From Clostridia bacterium (GTDB lineage Bacteria > Bacillota > Clostridia > Christensenellales > Aristaeellaceae), in the NCBI GenBank assembly GCA_017526525.1, contig JAFXRG010000066.1, positions 1 to 64,000 on the forward strand: a stretch of DNA of 64,000 bases, read 5' to 3'. The position numbers and the translations under genes were made by a program. Shown piece after piece: positions 27,292 through 35,763 of this stretch. Position 1 is the stretch's first letter; every line of letters begins with the position of its first letter. Under the pieces are notes generated by a model. That model saw only the letters and a list, made by a program, of their open reading frames with translations. It had not been told where the DNA came from and searched no databases.

Positions 27292-30200
27292 ATGAAAAAG
27301 TTCCGGAAAATTCTGATGGTTTGCCTGGCGGTTTGCACATTTATAATGTTCCTCGGAGCTGCCGCGGCGGAAAAGAGCGGAAGTTGCGGCGACGGGATCA
27401 CCTGGACGCTCAGCGACAGCGGGGTGCTGACCATTTCCGGGGAAGGGGATCCGGACAGCATGCCCAGTACATATGATTTTTCAGGGAATCCGGTTCAGAC
27501 GGTGATTGTGGGGGAAGGCATTACCGGTTTGCCAATGTATGCCTTCTATGGATACACCGGACTGAAAAGCATCCGCTTGCCGGACAGCCTTCGGAAAATC
27601 GGATATGCCGCGTTTGCCAATTGCAGCGAGCTGAAGGAAATTGAGATTCCGGACAACCTGACGGAAACCGCTACCTATATTGTTGATTCCGGAACAACAG
27701 TTTATGCGAAGACCGGCAGCAGCGCCGCGAAGGCGCTGAGCAAAGCCGAAATGGGATTCCGGGTTCGGGGCGCGAATTTTACCCTGAGGTATCTGTTTGA
27801 TGAAGACGGAAAAGAAACCGGGCTGTCTTTGTTCAAGGCGAACGCGGATGCCGCGGAAGTCAAGATTCCTGCCGAGGTTACTGTGATCGGAAACGGGGCG
27901 TTCAGCGGGAACAGCAAGCTGAAAAAGATTGATATTCCAAAGGGCGTAAAGGTCATTGGATCCATGGCGTTTATGGACTGTTCGGCGCTGACGGAGGTTT
28001 CTTTGCCGGATTCCCTGAAGGAAATCGGCTACCGGGCCTTTGACGGGTGTGGGAAGCTGACCGCGCTGAAGCTTCCGGACGGACTGGAAACGGTCAACAG
28101 GGAATCCTTCCGGAACGAAAACGCGATGAAGCTCTATACGAAAATCGGCAGCATTACCGCGAAAAACCTCGGGAAAAAGTCCATTTCCTTCCGGACGGAG
28201 GGTGCTCCGTATGAGCTGAGGTATCTTTTCAGCGAAGAAAAAGAAACCGGGCTGTCCCTGGTCCGGGCGGATTCCGGCGTGGAAAAGATTACGGTTCCGG
28301 AGGACGTGACGGAAATCGGTGCAAACGCTTTTTCTGAATGCAGCGCACTGACGGAAGTGATCCTGCCGGACAACCTGAAAAGCATCGGATACGGAGCCTT
28401 CAGCGCTTGCAGCAGCCTGAAGTCCGTGAAGCTTCCGGACGGACTGAAAAACATTGGATACAATTCGTTTGCCAGCGAGACGATGCTGTATGCTTCCATC
28501 GGAAGCGACGCGGCGAAGACCCTGAGCAGGATCGTCGGCAGTTTCCGTACGGAAGGCGCGAATTATACCCTGAAGTATTTGTTTGACGAGGAAAAAGTAA
28601 CGGGCCTTGCACTGATCCGCTGCGATGCGGACACAGCCGCCGTTACAATTCCCCGGGAGGTTACCGTAATCGGCAGCAACGCATTCCAGGAGAATACCGC
28701 CCTGACCTCTGTGGTTATTCCGGAGGGCGTGACGGAAATCCAATACAGCGCTTTTAACGGGTGTACAGGCCTGACGTCAGTGACCCTGCCGGAAAGCCTG
28801 AAAAAAATCGGGCACAGCGCTTTTTACAAATGTGAAAGCCTGAAGCAGATTACGATTCCGGACGGACTGGAAACCCTGGAGGCTTCAGCCTTCGGATACG
28901 GCAACGGCCTCCGGATCACGGCGACGATCGGCACGACGGGGGCAAAGGCCCTGGGGAAGGCCGGGCTGTCCTTCCGGCCCGAAGGCGCCTCCTGTGACCT
29001 GCAGCACCGTTTTACGGAAGAAACAGAAGAAGGCCTGTTCCTGATGGGATGCGATCCGGAGATTACGAAGCTGCGGGTTCCGGAAGGGGTAACGGGTATT
29101 CGGGACAGCGCGCTTTCCGGAAATAAAAACCTGACGCAGGTCCTTCTGCCTTCCACGCTGAAGGTAATCGGCAAATACGCGTTTTACGGATGCTCAAGCC
29201 TGACGCTCATCAATATTCCGGCGGGAACGGTTCAGATTGGCGACGGGGCCTTTAACAGCTGCACAAGCCTGGAGAGCATTGCCCTTCCGGCCGGCCTGAC
29301 CGGTATCGGGGAAAACGCGTTTGCTTACTGCGCCGCCCTGAAGAACATTACGGTATCCGGCAGCGGACTGAACCCCGGAAAGGGATTTGCTTCACTGAGC
29401 ACGGACATTCATTTTACCGGCGACGCCCCGGCGTTTCCGGAAGATGCTTTTGAAAACAGCCGGATCATTGCCTGGTACCCCGGCGGAAACAGCACCTGGA
29501 ACGACGTAATTACACGGGAATACGGCGCGAAATTCATTACCTGGCGGGCAGAAGGCGCAAGCGACATGGTTCCGGACGGAGAACGGACGCCCAGCGAGGA
29601 AATGAAAAGCGCTTCCAGCAACAACCAGGGGAGCGACTGGGAGGGAAACTGGAAGACCTCGGCAACTTCCTACCTGTACAAGGGAGAAAACAATACCCTG
29701 TACCGGGTGGAATACATCAGTAAAGCCATTGTGGTGGAACAGTACGACGCGAACCGGAACGTGATCTGGAAAAAAACCATCCAGCCGGAGCTTCCGCTCT
29801 GGGGCGGATTCTTCGCGGGCGAAAAATACAATTTCATCGTGGTCGGCCAGGGCAATGATAACCAGGACGACAGCAGGGAAGTCCTCCGGGTGATCCGTTA
29901 CTCGAAGAACTGGAACCGGATTGACGCCGCCGGCGTTTACGGCGCCAACACGACGCTGCCCTTCCGGGCCGGCGGCCTGCAGATGGAGGAATCCGGCAAT
30001 TACCTGTTTATCCACACCTGCCACCAGATGTACACCTCCAGCGACGGACGGCGGCACCAGGCCAACATGAACTTCCAGCTGTATGTTCCCTCCATGAAAT
30101 TCGTGACGGCCAACAGCGCCGTCGGCAATCCCGGCGGGGATTACGTTTCCCACTCCTTTGCCCAGTTTGTTATGATTGACGGGGACGACGTGGTGAAAGT

Positions 30201-31290
30201 GGACCTGGGGGATGCGTATCCCCGGTCGGTAACACTGCTGCGGATCAACGGGGCGGCCAACAGCCTTTCCTTTTCTTCGGTGGAGCGGGTATCCATGCTG
30301 GATATCAAGGGAAAAACCGGCGACAACTACACCGGCGTGGAAATCGGGGGAACGGCGGTTTCCGCCACCCATTACCTGGTGGCCGGCATTTCCATTGACC
30401 AGAAGAGCGAAAGCAGGACGCCTTCCAATCTCTTTGTTTCCGCGGTTCCGAAGAACAACCTGAAAGATGAGAACGTGGCCTTCCGCTGGCAGACCGGGTT
30501 TACGAGCAATGTCCAGATTACCGCGCCGCAGCTGATTACCGTGAACCCGACCCGGTTCCTGATGATGTGGACGGAGGGCAGCGGAAACAGCCGGACCCTG
30601 AAATACGTTTTCCTGAACGAACAGGGCAAGGAGGTTTCGGAGGTAAAAACGGTTCCCGGCCTCCAGAGCGGCTGTGAGCCCATTATTCAGGGGGACCAGG
30701 TGGTCTGGTACGCCACCACCGGCGGCGGATCCGTGTTCTATTCCATCAGCCTCAGCGAAAACGGCCTGAAACAGGCGGGCTGGTTCAGCACGGAGGCGGG
30801 CACCGGATACGGAAAAGAAAACGGAAAAGCCGCCACCGGCTGGCTGAAGATGGACAACGCCACCTACTACATGGGCAAGGACGGGATCATGCAGACCGGG
30901 GAACAGATTATCAGCGGAAAACGTTATCTGTTCGGCAACGACGGCGTCATGTTTACCGGATGGCTGGTTGAGGACGGAAAGCTGTACTGCTACGCGGAGG
31001 ACGGCCATATGTTCTGCGACGTGACGGAAACCGTGGGCGGAATTGAGTTTACCTTCCTGGAAGACGGCTCGGTGGCATCGCCCATTCCGGGAGATGTGAC
31101 CGGCGACGACCTGCTGGACGGCCGGGACGTGATCCGCCTGATGAAATGGCTGGCGGAGGAAACGGATGAGGAAACCGGGGAACGGGTGATCATCAGCGAA
31201 GGAAACGCGGACCTGAACCGGGACGGCAAGGTGGACGAGCTGGACCTGCTCCGCCTGATCAAGTGGATGGGCGGGGAAGAAGAAAAGTAA
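27292..31290 (+). CDS. Large secreted BspA-type leucine-rich-repeat protein with wall-binding repeats and dockerin
   Basis: 1332 residues, ATG preceded by AAGGAG. Signal peptide about 1-26. Residues of about 50-700 are LRR_5 (BspA/TpLRR) units with phrases such as IGYAAFANCSELKEIEIPD and IGEGAF-like turns. They are interrupted several times by a repeated break of about 60 residues (YVRYLFDE...GLSL...ADAAEVKIP pattern). Residues of about 750-1130 form a beta-rich, possibly propeller-like domain I cannot name. Three or four choline-binding-like repeats follow (about 1165-1255), then a dockerin (about 1263-1332; DVTGDDLLDGRD and DLNRDGKVDELD). It probably mediates surface binding. No promoter is obvious between it and the upstream terminator. 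Confidence 0.87.
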   Translation: MKKFRKILMVCLAVCTFIMFLGAAAAEKSGSCGDGITWTLSDSGVLTISGEGDPDSMPSTYDFSGNPVQTVIVGEGITGLPMYAFYGYTGLKSIRLPDSLRKIGYAAFANCSELKEIEIPDNLTETATYIVDSGTTVYAKTGSSAAKALSKAEMGFRVRGANFTLRYLFDEDGKETGLSLFKANADAAEVKIPAEVTVIGNGAFSGNSKLKKIDIPKGVKVIGSMAFMDCSALTEVSLPDSLKEIGYRAFDGCGKLTALKLPDGLETVNRESFRNENAMKLYTKIGSITAKNLGKKSISFRTEGAPYELRYLFSEEKETGLSLVRADSGVEKITVPEDVTEIGANAFSECSALTEVILPDNLKSIGYGAFSACSSLKSVKLPDGLKNIGYNSFASETMLYASIGSDAAKTLSRIVGSFRTEGANYTLKYLFDEEKVTGLALIRCDADTAAVTIPREVTVIGSNAFQENTALTSVVIPEGVTEIQYSAFNGCTGLTSVTLPESLKKIGHSAFYKCESLKQITIPDGLETLEASAFGYGNGLRITATIGTTGAKALGKAGLSFRPEGASCDLQHRFTEETEEGLFLMGCDPEITKLRVPEGVTGIRDSALSGNKNLTQVLLPSTLKVIGKYAFYGCSSLTLINIPAGTVQIGDGAFNSCTSLESIALPAGLTGIGENAFAYCAALKNITVSGSGLNPGKGFASLSTDIHFTGDAPAFPEDAFENSRIIAWYPGGNSTWNDVITREYGAKFITWRAEGASDMVPDGERTPSEEMKSASSNNQGSDWEGNWKTSATSYLYKGENNTLYRVEYISKAIVVEQYDANRNVIWKKTIQPELPLWGGFFAGEKYNFIVVGQGNDNQDDSREVLRVIRYSKNWNRIDAAGVYGANTTLPFRAGGLQMEESGNYLFIHTCHQMYTSSDGRRHQANMNFQLYVPSMKFVTANSAVGNPGGDYVSHSFAQFVMIDGDDVVKVDLGDAYPRSVTLLRINGAANSLSFSSVERVSMLDIKGKTGDNYTGVEIGGTAVSATHYLVAGISIDQKSESRTPSNLFVSAVPKNNLKDENVAFRWQTGFTSNVQITAPQLITVNPTRFLMMWTEGSGNSRTLKYVFLNEQGKEVSEVKTVPGLQSGCEPIIQGDQVVWYATTGGGSVFYSISLSENGLKQAGWFSTEAGTGYGKENGKAATGWLKMDNATYYMGKDGIMQTGEQIISGKRYLFGNDGVMFTGWLVEDGKLYCYAEDGHMFCDVTETVGGIEFTFLEDGSVASPIPGDVTGDDLLDGRDVIRLMKWLAEETDEETGERVIISEGNADLNRDGKVDELDLLRLIKWMGGEEEK

Positions 31291-31299
31291 AAAAACGCG

Positions 31300-31336
31300 C
31301 CGCCCCTTCTTTCCAAATGGAAGAGGGGCGGTTTTT
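31300..31336 (+). terminator. Strong Rho-independent terminator
   Basis: CCGCCCCT (31300-31307) pairs with AGGGGCGG (31324-31331). An inner CC/GG stem and AAAT loop complete the hairpin, and TTTTT follows. It lies just after the LRR protein stop. Confidence 0.9.
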
Positions 31337-31337
31337 C

Positions 31338-31366
31338 TTGCTTTCCGGAGGGGTTTCCGATACAAT
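31338..31366 (+). promoter_or_regulatory. Promoter of the GT2/DUF2304 operon
   Basis: TTGCTT (31338-31343), a 17-base spacer, TACAAT (31361-31366). It begins one base after the terminator T run and leads into 31440. Confidence 0.75.
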
Positions 31367-31389
31367 AAAATAAGGAGCGTATGCGATAC

Positions 31390-31406
31390 GGGCAGCCCGG
31401 CTGCCC
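31390..31406 (+). promoter_or_regulatory. GC-rich hairpin in the operon leader
   Basis: GGGCAGC (31390-31396) pairs with GCTGCCC (31400-31406) over a 3-base loop, in the short leader between promoter and start codon. There is no T run. It could be a leader element for antitermination or for translation control; this is inference. Confidence 0.4.
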
Positions 31407-31439
31407 GCGGCGCCGACACGCGTGGGCAGGAGGATGTCG

Positions 31440-32159
31440 ATGAGGCTGCTGATTGTGATTCCCGCATACAACGAGGCGGAAAACATTGCGCGGGTCATTG
31501 AAGAACTGAAAAGAACCGTTCCGGAATATGATTACCTGATTGTAAATGACGGATCGAAGGATAACACGGCCGGGATCTGCCGGGAAAACGGATACAACTG
31601 CCTGGAGCTGCCGCTGAACCTGGGTATCGGCGGGGCGGTTCAGGCAGGATACCTGTATGCCCGGGAAAACGGATACGACATCGCCGTCCAGTTTGACGGG
31701 GACGGACAGCACGACGCCGGCAGCATTCCGAAACTGGCGGAGGTGCTGGAGAAGGGCGAAGCGGATATCGCCATCGGAAGCCGGTTTATCGACCGGGAAG
31801 GATTCCAGTCCTCCGGCGCACGGCGGGCGGGTATCGGCATGCTGAGCAAACTGATCCGGATGCTTTGCGGCGTGAAGGTGCTGGACGTGACCAGCGGCAT
31901 GCGGGCGGTGAACCGGCGGTTTATTGAGGAATACGCGGAGCATTACGCCCAGGACTATCCGGAACCGGAGGCGATTCTGTACGCCGGACTGCGGGGCGCC
32001 GTGATCCGGGAGGTTCCGGTGCGGATGAAGGAACGCCAGGGAGGACAGAGCTCCATCAGCCCCATGAAATCCGTTTACTACATGATCAAGGTTTCACTGG
32101 CGCTGCTGATGGGCAAACTGAAGGCGAGAAAGGACAGGAAGAGGGGAGCCGGACGATGA
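31440..32159 (+). CDS. GT2-family glycosyltransferase (polyprenyl-phosphate sugar synthase type)
   Basis: 239 residues. I choose the ATG at 31440, six bases after AGGAGG (31428-31433), over the GTG at 31422. It has the GT2 (GT-A) motifs: IPAYNEAENIARVIEEL, the DGS nucleotide motif in LIVNDGSKDNTA, GIGGAVQAGY, and the metal-binding FDGDGQHD. These are typical of dolichyl- or undecaprenyl-phosphate mannose/glucose synthases that make a lipid-linked sugar at the inner membrane face. It overlaps the DUF2304 gene by four bases, a pairing often seen for this family. Confidence 0.9.
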   Translation: MRLLIVIPAYNEAENIARVIEELKRTVPEYDYLIVNDGSKDNTAGICRENGYNCLELPLNLGIGGAVQAGYLYARENGYDIAVQFDGDGQHDAGSIPKLAEVLEKGEADIAIGSRFIDREGFQSSGARRAGIGMLSKLIRMLCGVKVLDVTSGMRAVNRRFIEEYAEHYAQDYPEPEAILYAGLRGAVIREVPVRMKERQGGQSSISPMKSVYYMIKVSLALLMGKLKARKDRKRGAGR

Positions 32160-32560
32160 TTACGACGCGGATGCAGCTTTTTACGATCGCGGCGGTACTG
32201 ATCTTCTTTTTCGCGATTATCAACCTGATCAAAAACCGGAGGCTGCTGCTGAAGTATTCCCTGCTGTGGCTGTTCAGCGGACTGGCCATGCTGGTGCTGG
32301 CCGTTTTTCCGGGACTGCTGGACCGGTTTGCCCGGCTGCTCGGCATTTATTCATCGGTGAACGCGCTGTTTGCCGTGCTGATTTTCTGCGGGCTGGTGGT
32401 AATGATTTCCTTTACGGTGATCATTTCCCGGGACAACCAGCAGATTGTGCGGCTGGCGCAGAAAACGGCGCTGCTGGAAAAACGGATCCAGGAGCTGGAA
32501 AAACAGGCGGGAACGCTTCCGGAGGACAAAAACACGGCAGGGAACGGCGGGGAAAAATAA
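32156..32560 (+). CDS. DUF2304 family membrane protein
   Basis: 134 residues with three hydrophobic segments (about 8-25, 34-53 and 67-90), followed by a cytoplasmic coiled-coil tail (RLAQKTALLEKRIQELEKQ). Size, topology and its position directly behind a GT2 gene match DUF2304 proteins, which appear to help the partner glycosyltransferase, perhaps as a membrane anchor or lipid-sugar translocation partner. It overlaps the upstream gene by four bases and ends one base before the next ATG. Function is inferred from context. Confidence 0.82.
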   Translation: MITTRMQLFTIAAVLIFFFAIINLIKNRRLLLKYSLLWLFSGLAMLVLAVFPGLLDRFARLLGIYSSVNALFAVLIFCGLVVMISFTVIISRDNQQIVRLAQKTALLEKRIQELEKQAGTLPEDKNTAGNGGEK

Positions 32561-32561
32561 G

Positions 32562-33362
32562 ATGAACTATACACCGAAAGACCATACATTTGCGATCTGC
32601 GCATACGGGGAAAGCCGGTACCTGGAGGAATGCATTGCCTCCCTGGAAGCCCAGACGGTGAAGACCCGGATGATCATGAGCACGTCCACTCCTTCCGATT
32701 TCCTGCGGAAGGTTTCCGAAGCCCACGGCATTCCGCTGGTGGTCAACACCGGAAAGAAGGGAATCGGCCCGGACTGGAACTATGCGTACAATCACGCGGA
32801 AACGCCGCTGGTGACGATTGCCCACCAGGATGACATTTACGAGCCGGAGTATGCCGCCCGGATGCTGGAGGACCTGAACGCCAGCCGGAACCCGATTCTA
32901 TGGTTCAGCGGCTACCGGGAACTGCGGGGCAGCGAGAAGGTGGCCAACAACAAGAACCTTCGGATCAAGCGGCTGATGCTGTGGCCGCTGCGGGGACGGC
33001 TGCTGCGGGGAAACCGGTTTGTACGGCGCAGGATTCTTTCGCTGGGGAGCCCGATCTGCTGCCCGGCGGTCACCTACGTGAAGGAACGCTGCGGAGCGGA
33101 AAACATTTTTTCCACGGAGATGAAGGTCAGCCTGGACTGGGATCAGTGGGAAATCCAGAGCCGGAAAAAGGGAGCCTTTGTTTACCGGGCGGAGCCGCTG
33201 ATGTGCCACCGGGTGCACGAGGAATCCGAAACCACGAAGCTGATTGCCTCCAATACCCGGGGGGAAGAGGATCTGCAGATGTTCCGGCGCTTCTGGCCGG
33301 AGCCCATTGCAAAGCGCCTGGGAAAAGCATACGCGGCATCGGAAAAGAGCAACAAAACCTGA
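32562..33362 (+). CDS. GT2-family glycosyltransferase
   Basis: 266 residues from the ATG at 32562, one base after the DUF2304 stop. A GT-A fold is suggested by FAICAYGESRYLEECIASL at the start and the acidic metal site in VTIAHQDDIYEPEYAARML. The C-terminal part contains SLDWDQWEIQ and a His-rich acceptor-side phrase CHRVHEESET. It lies in a run of glycosyltransferases leading to a flippase. Donor unknown. Confidence 0.82.
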   Translation: MNYTPKDHTFAICAYGESRYLEECIASLEAQTVKTRMIMSTSTPSDFLRKVSEAHGIPLVVNTGKKGIGPDWNYAYNHAETPLVTIAHQDDIYEPEYAARMLEDLNASRNPILWFSGYRELRGSEKVANNKNLRIKRLMLWPLRGRLLRGNRFVRRRILSLGSPICCPAVTYVKERCGAENIFSTEMKVSLDWDQWEIQSRKKGAFVYRAEPLMCHRVHEESETTKLIASNTRGEEDLQMFRRFWPEPIAKRLGKAYAASEKSNKT

Positions 33363-33386
33363 GACAGGCCTGCACGGGAGGGAAAA

Positions 33387-34373
33387 ATGGCGGAGACGCG
33401 GACAGCCAGCATCATTGTACCGGTATACGGGGCGGAAAAGTACCTGGCCCAGTGCCTGGACAGCCTGCTGGCTCAGGATTATCCGGAATACGACATTATT
33501 CTGGTGGACGATTGCGGGAAGGACCGGAGCCTGGAAATTGCCGGGGACTACGCGGCGCGCTTTCCGGAAAAAATCCGGCTGCTGCGCAACGAGGAGAATA
33601 TCGGGCAGGGCCGCAGCCGGATGAAGGCGGCGGCTGTTTCCGGCGCCGACTACATTTTTTTTGTGGACAGCGACGACTATGTGGCGCCGGACTATATCCG
33701 CCGCTACATGGAGGAAAACACGGAGGATTACGATCTGCTGATCGGATCGTTTATCCGGGATGCCGGAGGAAAGAAGGCGCCCTTTGCCATTTCGGACAGC
33801 GATTACACGATTCTCCTGTATTCCGTTGCCTGCTGCAAGGCATTTAAACGATCATTCCTGCTGGAGCACGGGATTGATTTTTCCGACAGCCGCAAGGGAG
33901 AGGATATTTACTTTTCCCTGGCCTGGTATGCCTGCCGGCCCCGGTACAGGATTATTCCGTATATCGGGTATTATTACCGGGAAAACCCCGATTCCACCAC
34001 CCAGAGCATGAACCATGAAAACAACTTTGAGCGGATTGTGGCGGAGATGTTTGACCGGTTCCGCCGGAAGTACCATCCGGAGAAGCTTCCGGAGGACATG
34101 CGCCGGAAGATTGAATACGCCTATATCGCAAATATGGTGAACGCGATGGCGGTATACAACCGGGGATGCGGCAGGGCGCGGATGAAGGAAAAGCTGGATT
34201 TTTTCCTCGGCGACCTGCAGGAGCATTATCCGGACTGGCGGAAGAACCGGGACCTGCGGCTTTTCCGGCCGGCGGTGGTCAGCAAAAGGATCCGGACCGG
34301 GGTCGGGGCGTTTTACTGGAGTACCCGGCTGCACATGGTGCGGGGCCTGTTTTACGGGATTTCCCGGCTCTGA
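33387..34373 (+). CDS. GT2-family glycosyltransferase
   Basis: 328 residues with GGGAGG upstream of the ATG. Classical GT2 motifs are present: SIIVPVYGAEKYLAQCLDSL, the nucleotide-binding VDDCGKDRS, NIGQGRSRMKA, and the metal site FFVDSDDYV. SRKGEDIYFSLAWY is the usual acceptor-domain acidic motif (ED). The C-terminal helix-rich part has no membrane spans. It probably adds one sugar of the repeat unit on the lipid carrier. Confidence 0.9.
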   Translation: MAETRTASIIVPVYGAEKYLAQCLDSLLAQDYPEYDIILVDDCGKDRSLEIAGDYAARFPEKIRLLRNEENIGQGRSRMKAAAVSGADYIFFVDSDDYVAPDYIRRYMEENTEDYDLLIGSFIRDAGGKKAPFAISDSDYTILLYSVACCKAFKRSFLLEHGIDFSDSRKGEDIYFSLAWYACRPRYRIIPYIGYYYRENPDSTTQSMNHENNFERIVAEMFDRFRRKYHPEKLPEDMRRKIEYAYIANMVNAMAVYNRGCGRARMKEKLDFFLGDLQEHYPDWRKNRDLRLFRPAVVSKRIRTGVGAFYWSTRLHMVRGLFYGISRL

Positions 34374-34406
34374 TCCCCACGCGGAATGAGAAAGAAGGAT
34401 GAGACG

Positions 34407-35693
34407 GTGACAAACAGCGGCAGTTCGTTTCTGAACAGGATGTTGTTTTGCCCGGAAGGGAAGGCCCAGCGATCTTCCCAGATCTGGCATACGGTTTTCA
34501 GCATCCTCAACGCGCTGCAGTCCACACTGATGCTGTTCCTGGTGACCCGGATGTTCGGGAGCGAGAAGGCCGGCGTGATTTCAACGGCCTTTTCCATTGC
34601 CTACCTGATGATCATGATCGGCAATTACGGCGTGCGGAACTTCCAGGCCACGGACCTGAGTGTGAACTTCGGATTCCGGGAATACCGGATGCACCGCCGG
34701 GCAACCTGCACCCTGATGGCGGCGGCCAGCATCGCATATGTGCTGTTTCGGGGATACGAACCGGAGAAGGCGGCCATTGTGCTGCTGTGCTGTTTGCTGA
34801 AGGTCATTGAGAGCATCGAGAACGTATACCACGCGGAATACCAGCGGGCCAGCCGGCTGGACACCGCCAGCAAAATCGGAACCATCCGGCTGGGCATGAC
34901 GCTGCTGGTGTTTGTGATCGGCCTGGCGGTGACCGGCAGCATTCTGATTTCGTTTGCGGCGATGGTCCTGACGGCGGCGGTGCTGCTGGCCGCGCTGCTG
35001 CTGTATACCCGTCCGCGGATTTCCGTTGCAGAGGCCAAAAAGCCGACGGACTGGAAACAGATTTTTGTGATCTGCCTGCCGCTGTTCCTCAGTTCCTTCT
35101 GCTACATCTACATCTGCAACGCCTCGAAGTATGCCCTGGACGTTTTTGCGACGGAGGCGGAGCAAGGCTTTTATGGCATGATTTTTATGCCGGTGTTTAC
35201 CATCAACCTGATCAGCAACTGCATCTACGGGCCCTTCCTGGTAAGGCTGGCCGGATACTGGCAGGCGAACCGGATGGAACCGATGAAGCGGTTTGTGATG
35301 CTGCAGACCGCGGCGCTGGCCGGACTGTGCGCGGCAGCCTGCGGAGCGGGATACCTGCTGGGCACGCAGGTCCTTTCGGTCTTTTACGGATGTGACCTGA
35401 GCGAGTTCCGGATTCCGCTGGTGATCCTGCTGGTGGGCAGCGGCATGACCGCCATGGTTGACTTTACCAACAACGTGCTGACCGTGATCCGGAAACAGAA
35501 AGCGCTGGTATGGATTTACGGCGTTTTCGCGGTGTTTTCCTTTTTCTGCACCCGCCTGCTGGTGACCCGGTTCAGCATTGCCGGCGCCGCCTATGCCTAT
35601 ACTCTGGTGATGACCCTGCAGGCCGCCGTGATGTTCCTTTACCTGATGCAGAGCCTCCGGAAGGGAAACCGGACGCCGGCCCCTGAAAATTGA
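34407..35693 (+). CDS. Polysaccharide flippase (Wzx/MOP superfamily)
   Basis: 428 residues from the GTG at 34407, which has AGAAGGA seven bases upstream; the ATG at 34386 is possible but poorly spaced. About twelve hydrophobic segments span the length. The N-terminal SILNALQSTLMLFLVTRMFGSEKAGVIS resembles the first helices of O-antigen flippases. It probably moves undecaprenyl-diphosphate-linked repeat units across the membrane. It follows three GT2 genes and closes this operon; a promoter for the next operon overlaps its stop codon. A second flippase sits at 55182. Confidence 0.83.
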   Translation: MTNSGSSFLNRMLFCPEGKAQRSSQIWHTVFSILNALQSTLMLFLVTRMFGSEKAGVISTAFSIAYLMIMIGNYGVRNFQATDLSVNFGFREYRMHRRATCTLMAAASIAYVLFRGYEPEKAAIVLLCCLLKVIESIENVYHAEYQRASRLDTASKIGTIRLGMTLLVFVIGLAVTGSILISFAAMVLTAAVLLAALLLYTRPRISVAEAKKPTDWKQIFVICLPLFLSSFCYIYICNASKYALDVFATEAEQGFYGMIFMPVFTINLISNCIYGPFLVRLAGYWQANRMEPMKRFVMLQTAALAGLCAAACGAGYLLGTQVLSVFYGCDLSEFRIPLVILLVGSGMTAMVDFTNNVLTVIRKQKALVWIYGVFAVFSFFCTRLLVTRFSIAGAAYAYTLVMTLQAAVMFLYLMQSLRKGNRTPAPEN

Positions 35694-35718
35694 CGTTTTC
35701 CGGCAAATGAGATAAAAT
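35690..35718 (+). promoter_or_regulatory. Promoter of the WcaJ-like/glycosyltransferase operon
   Basis: TTGACG (35690-35695), a 17-base spacer, TAAAAT (35713-35718). The -35 box overlaps the stop codon of the flippase gene. The next start codon is at 35764. Confidence 0.75.
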
Positions 35719-35763
35719 TAACCTGTTTGACTATGCCATTCCGAAGGGAGGCAGCAGGCGAAG

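Noticed and set aside
1-31290. Cohesin or S-layer homology domain as partner for the dockerins
   Set aside because: I looked for both in the secreted proteins and found only dockerin, DUF4214, LRR, BIG2 and wall-binding repeats.
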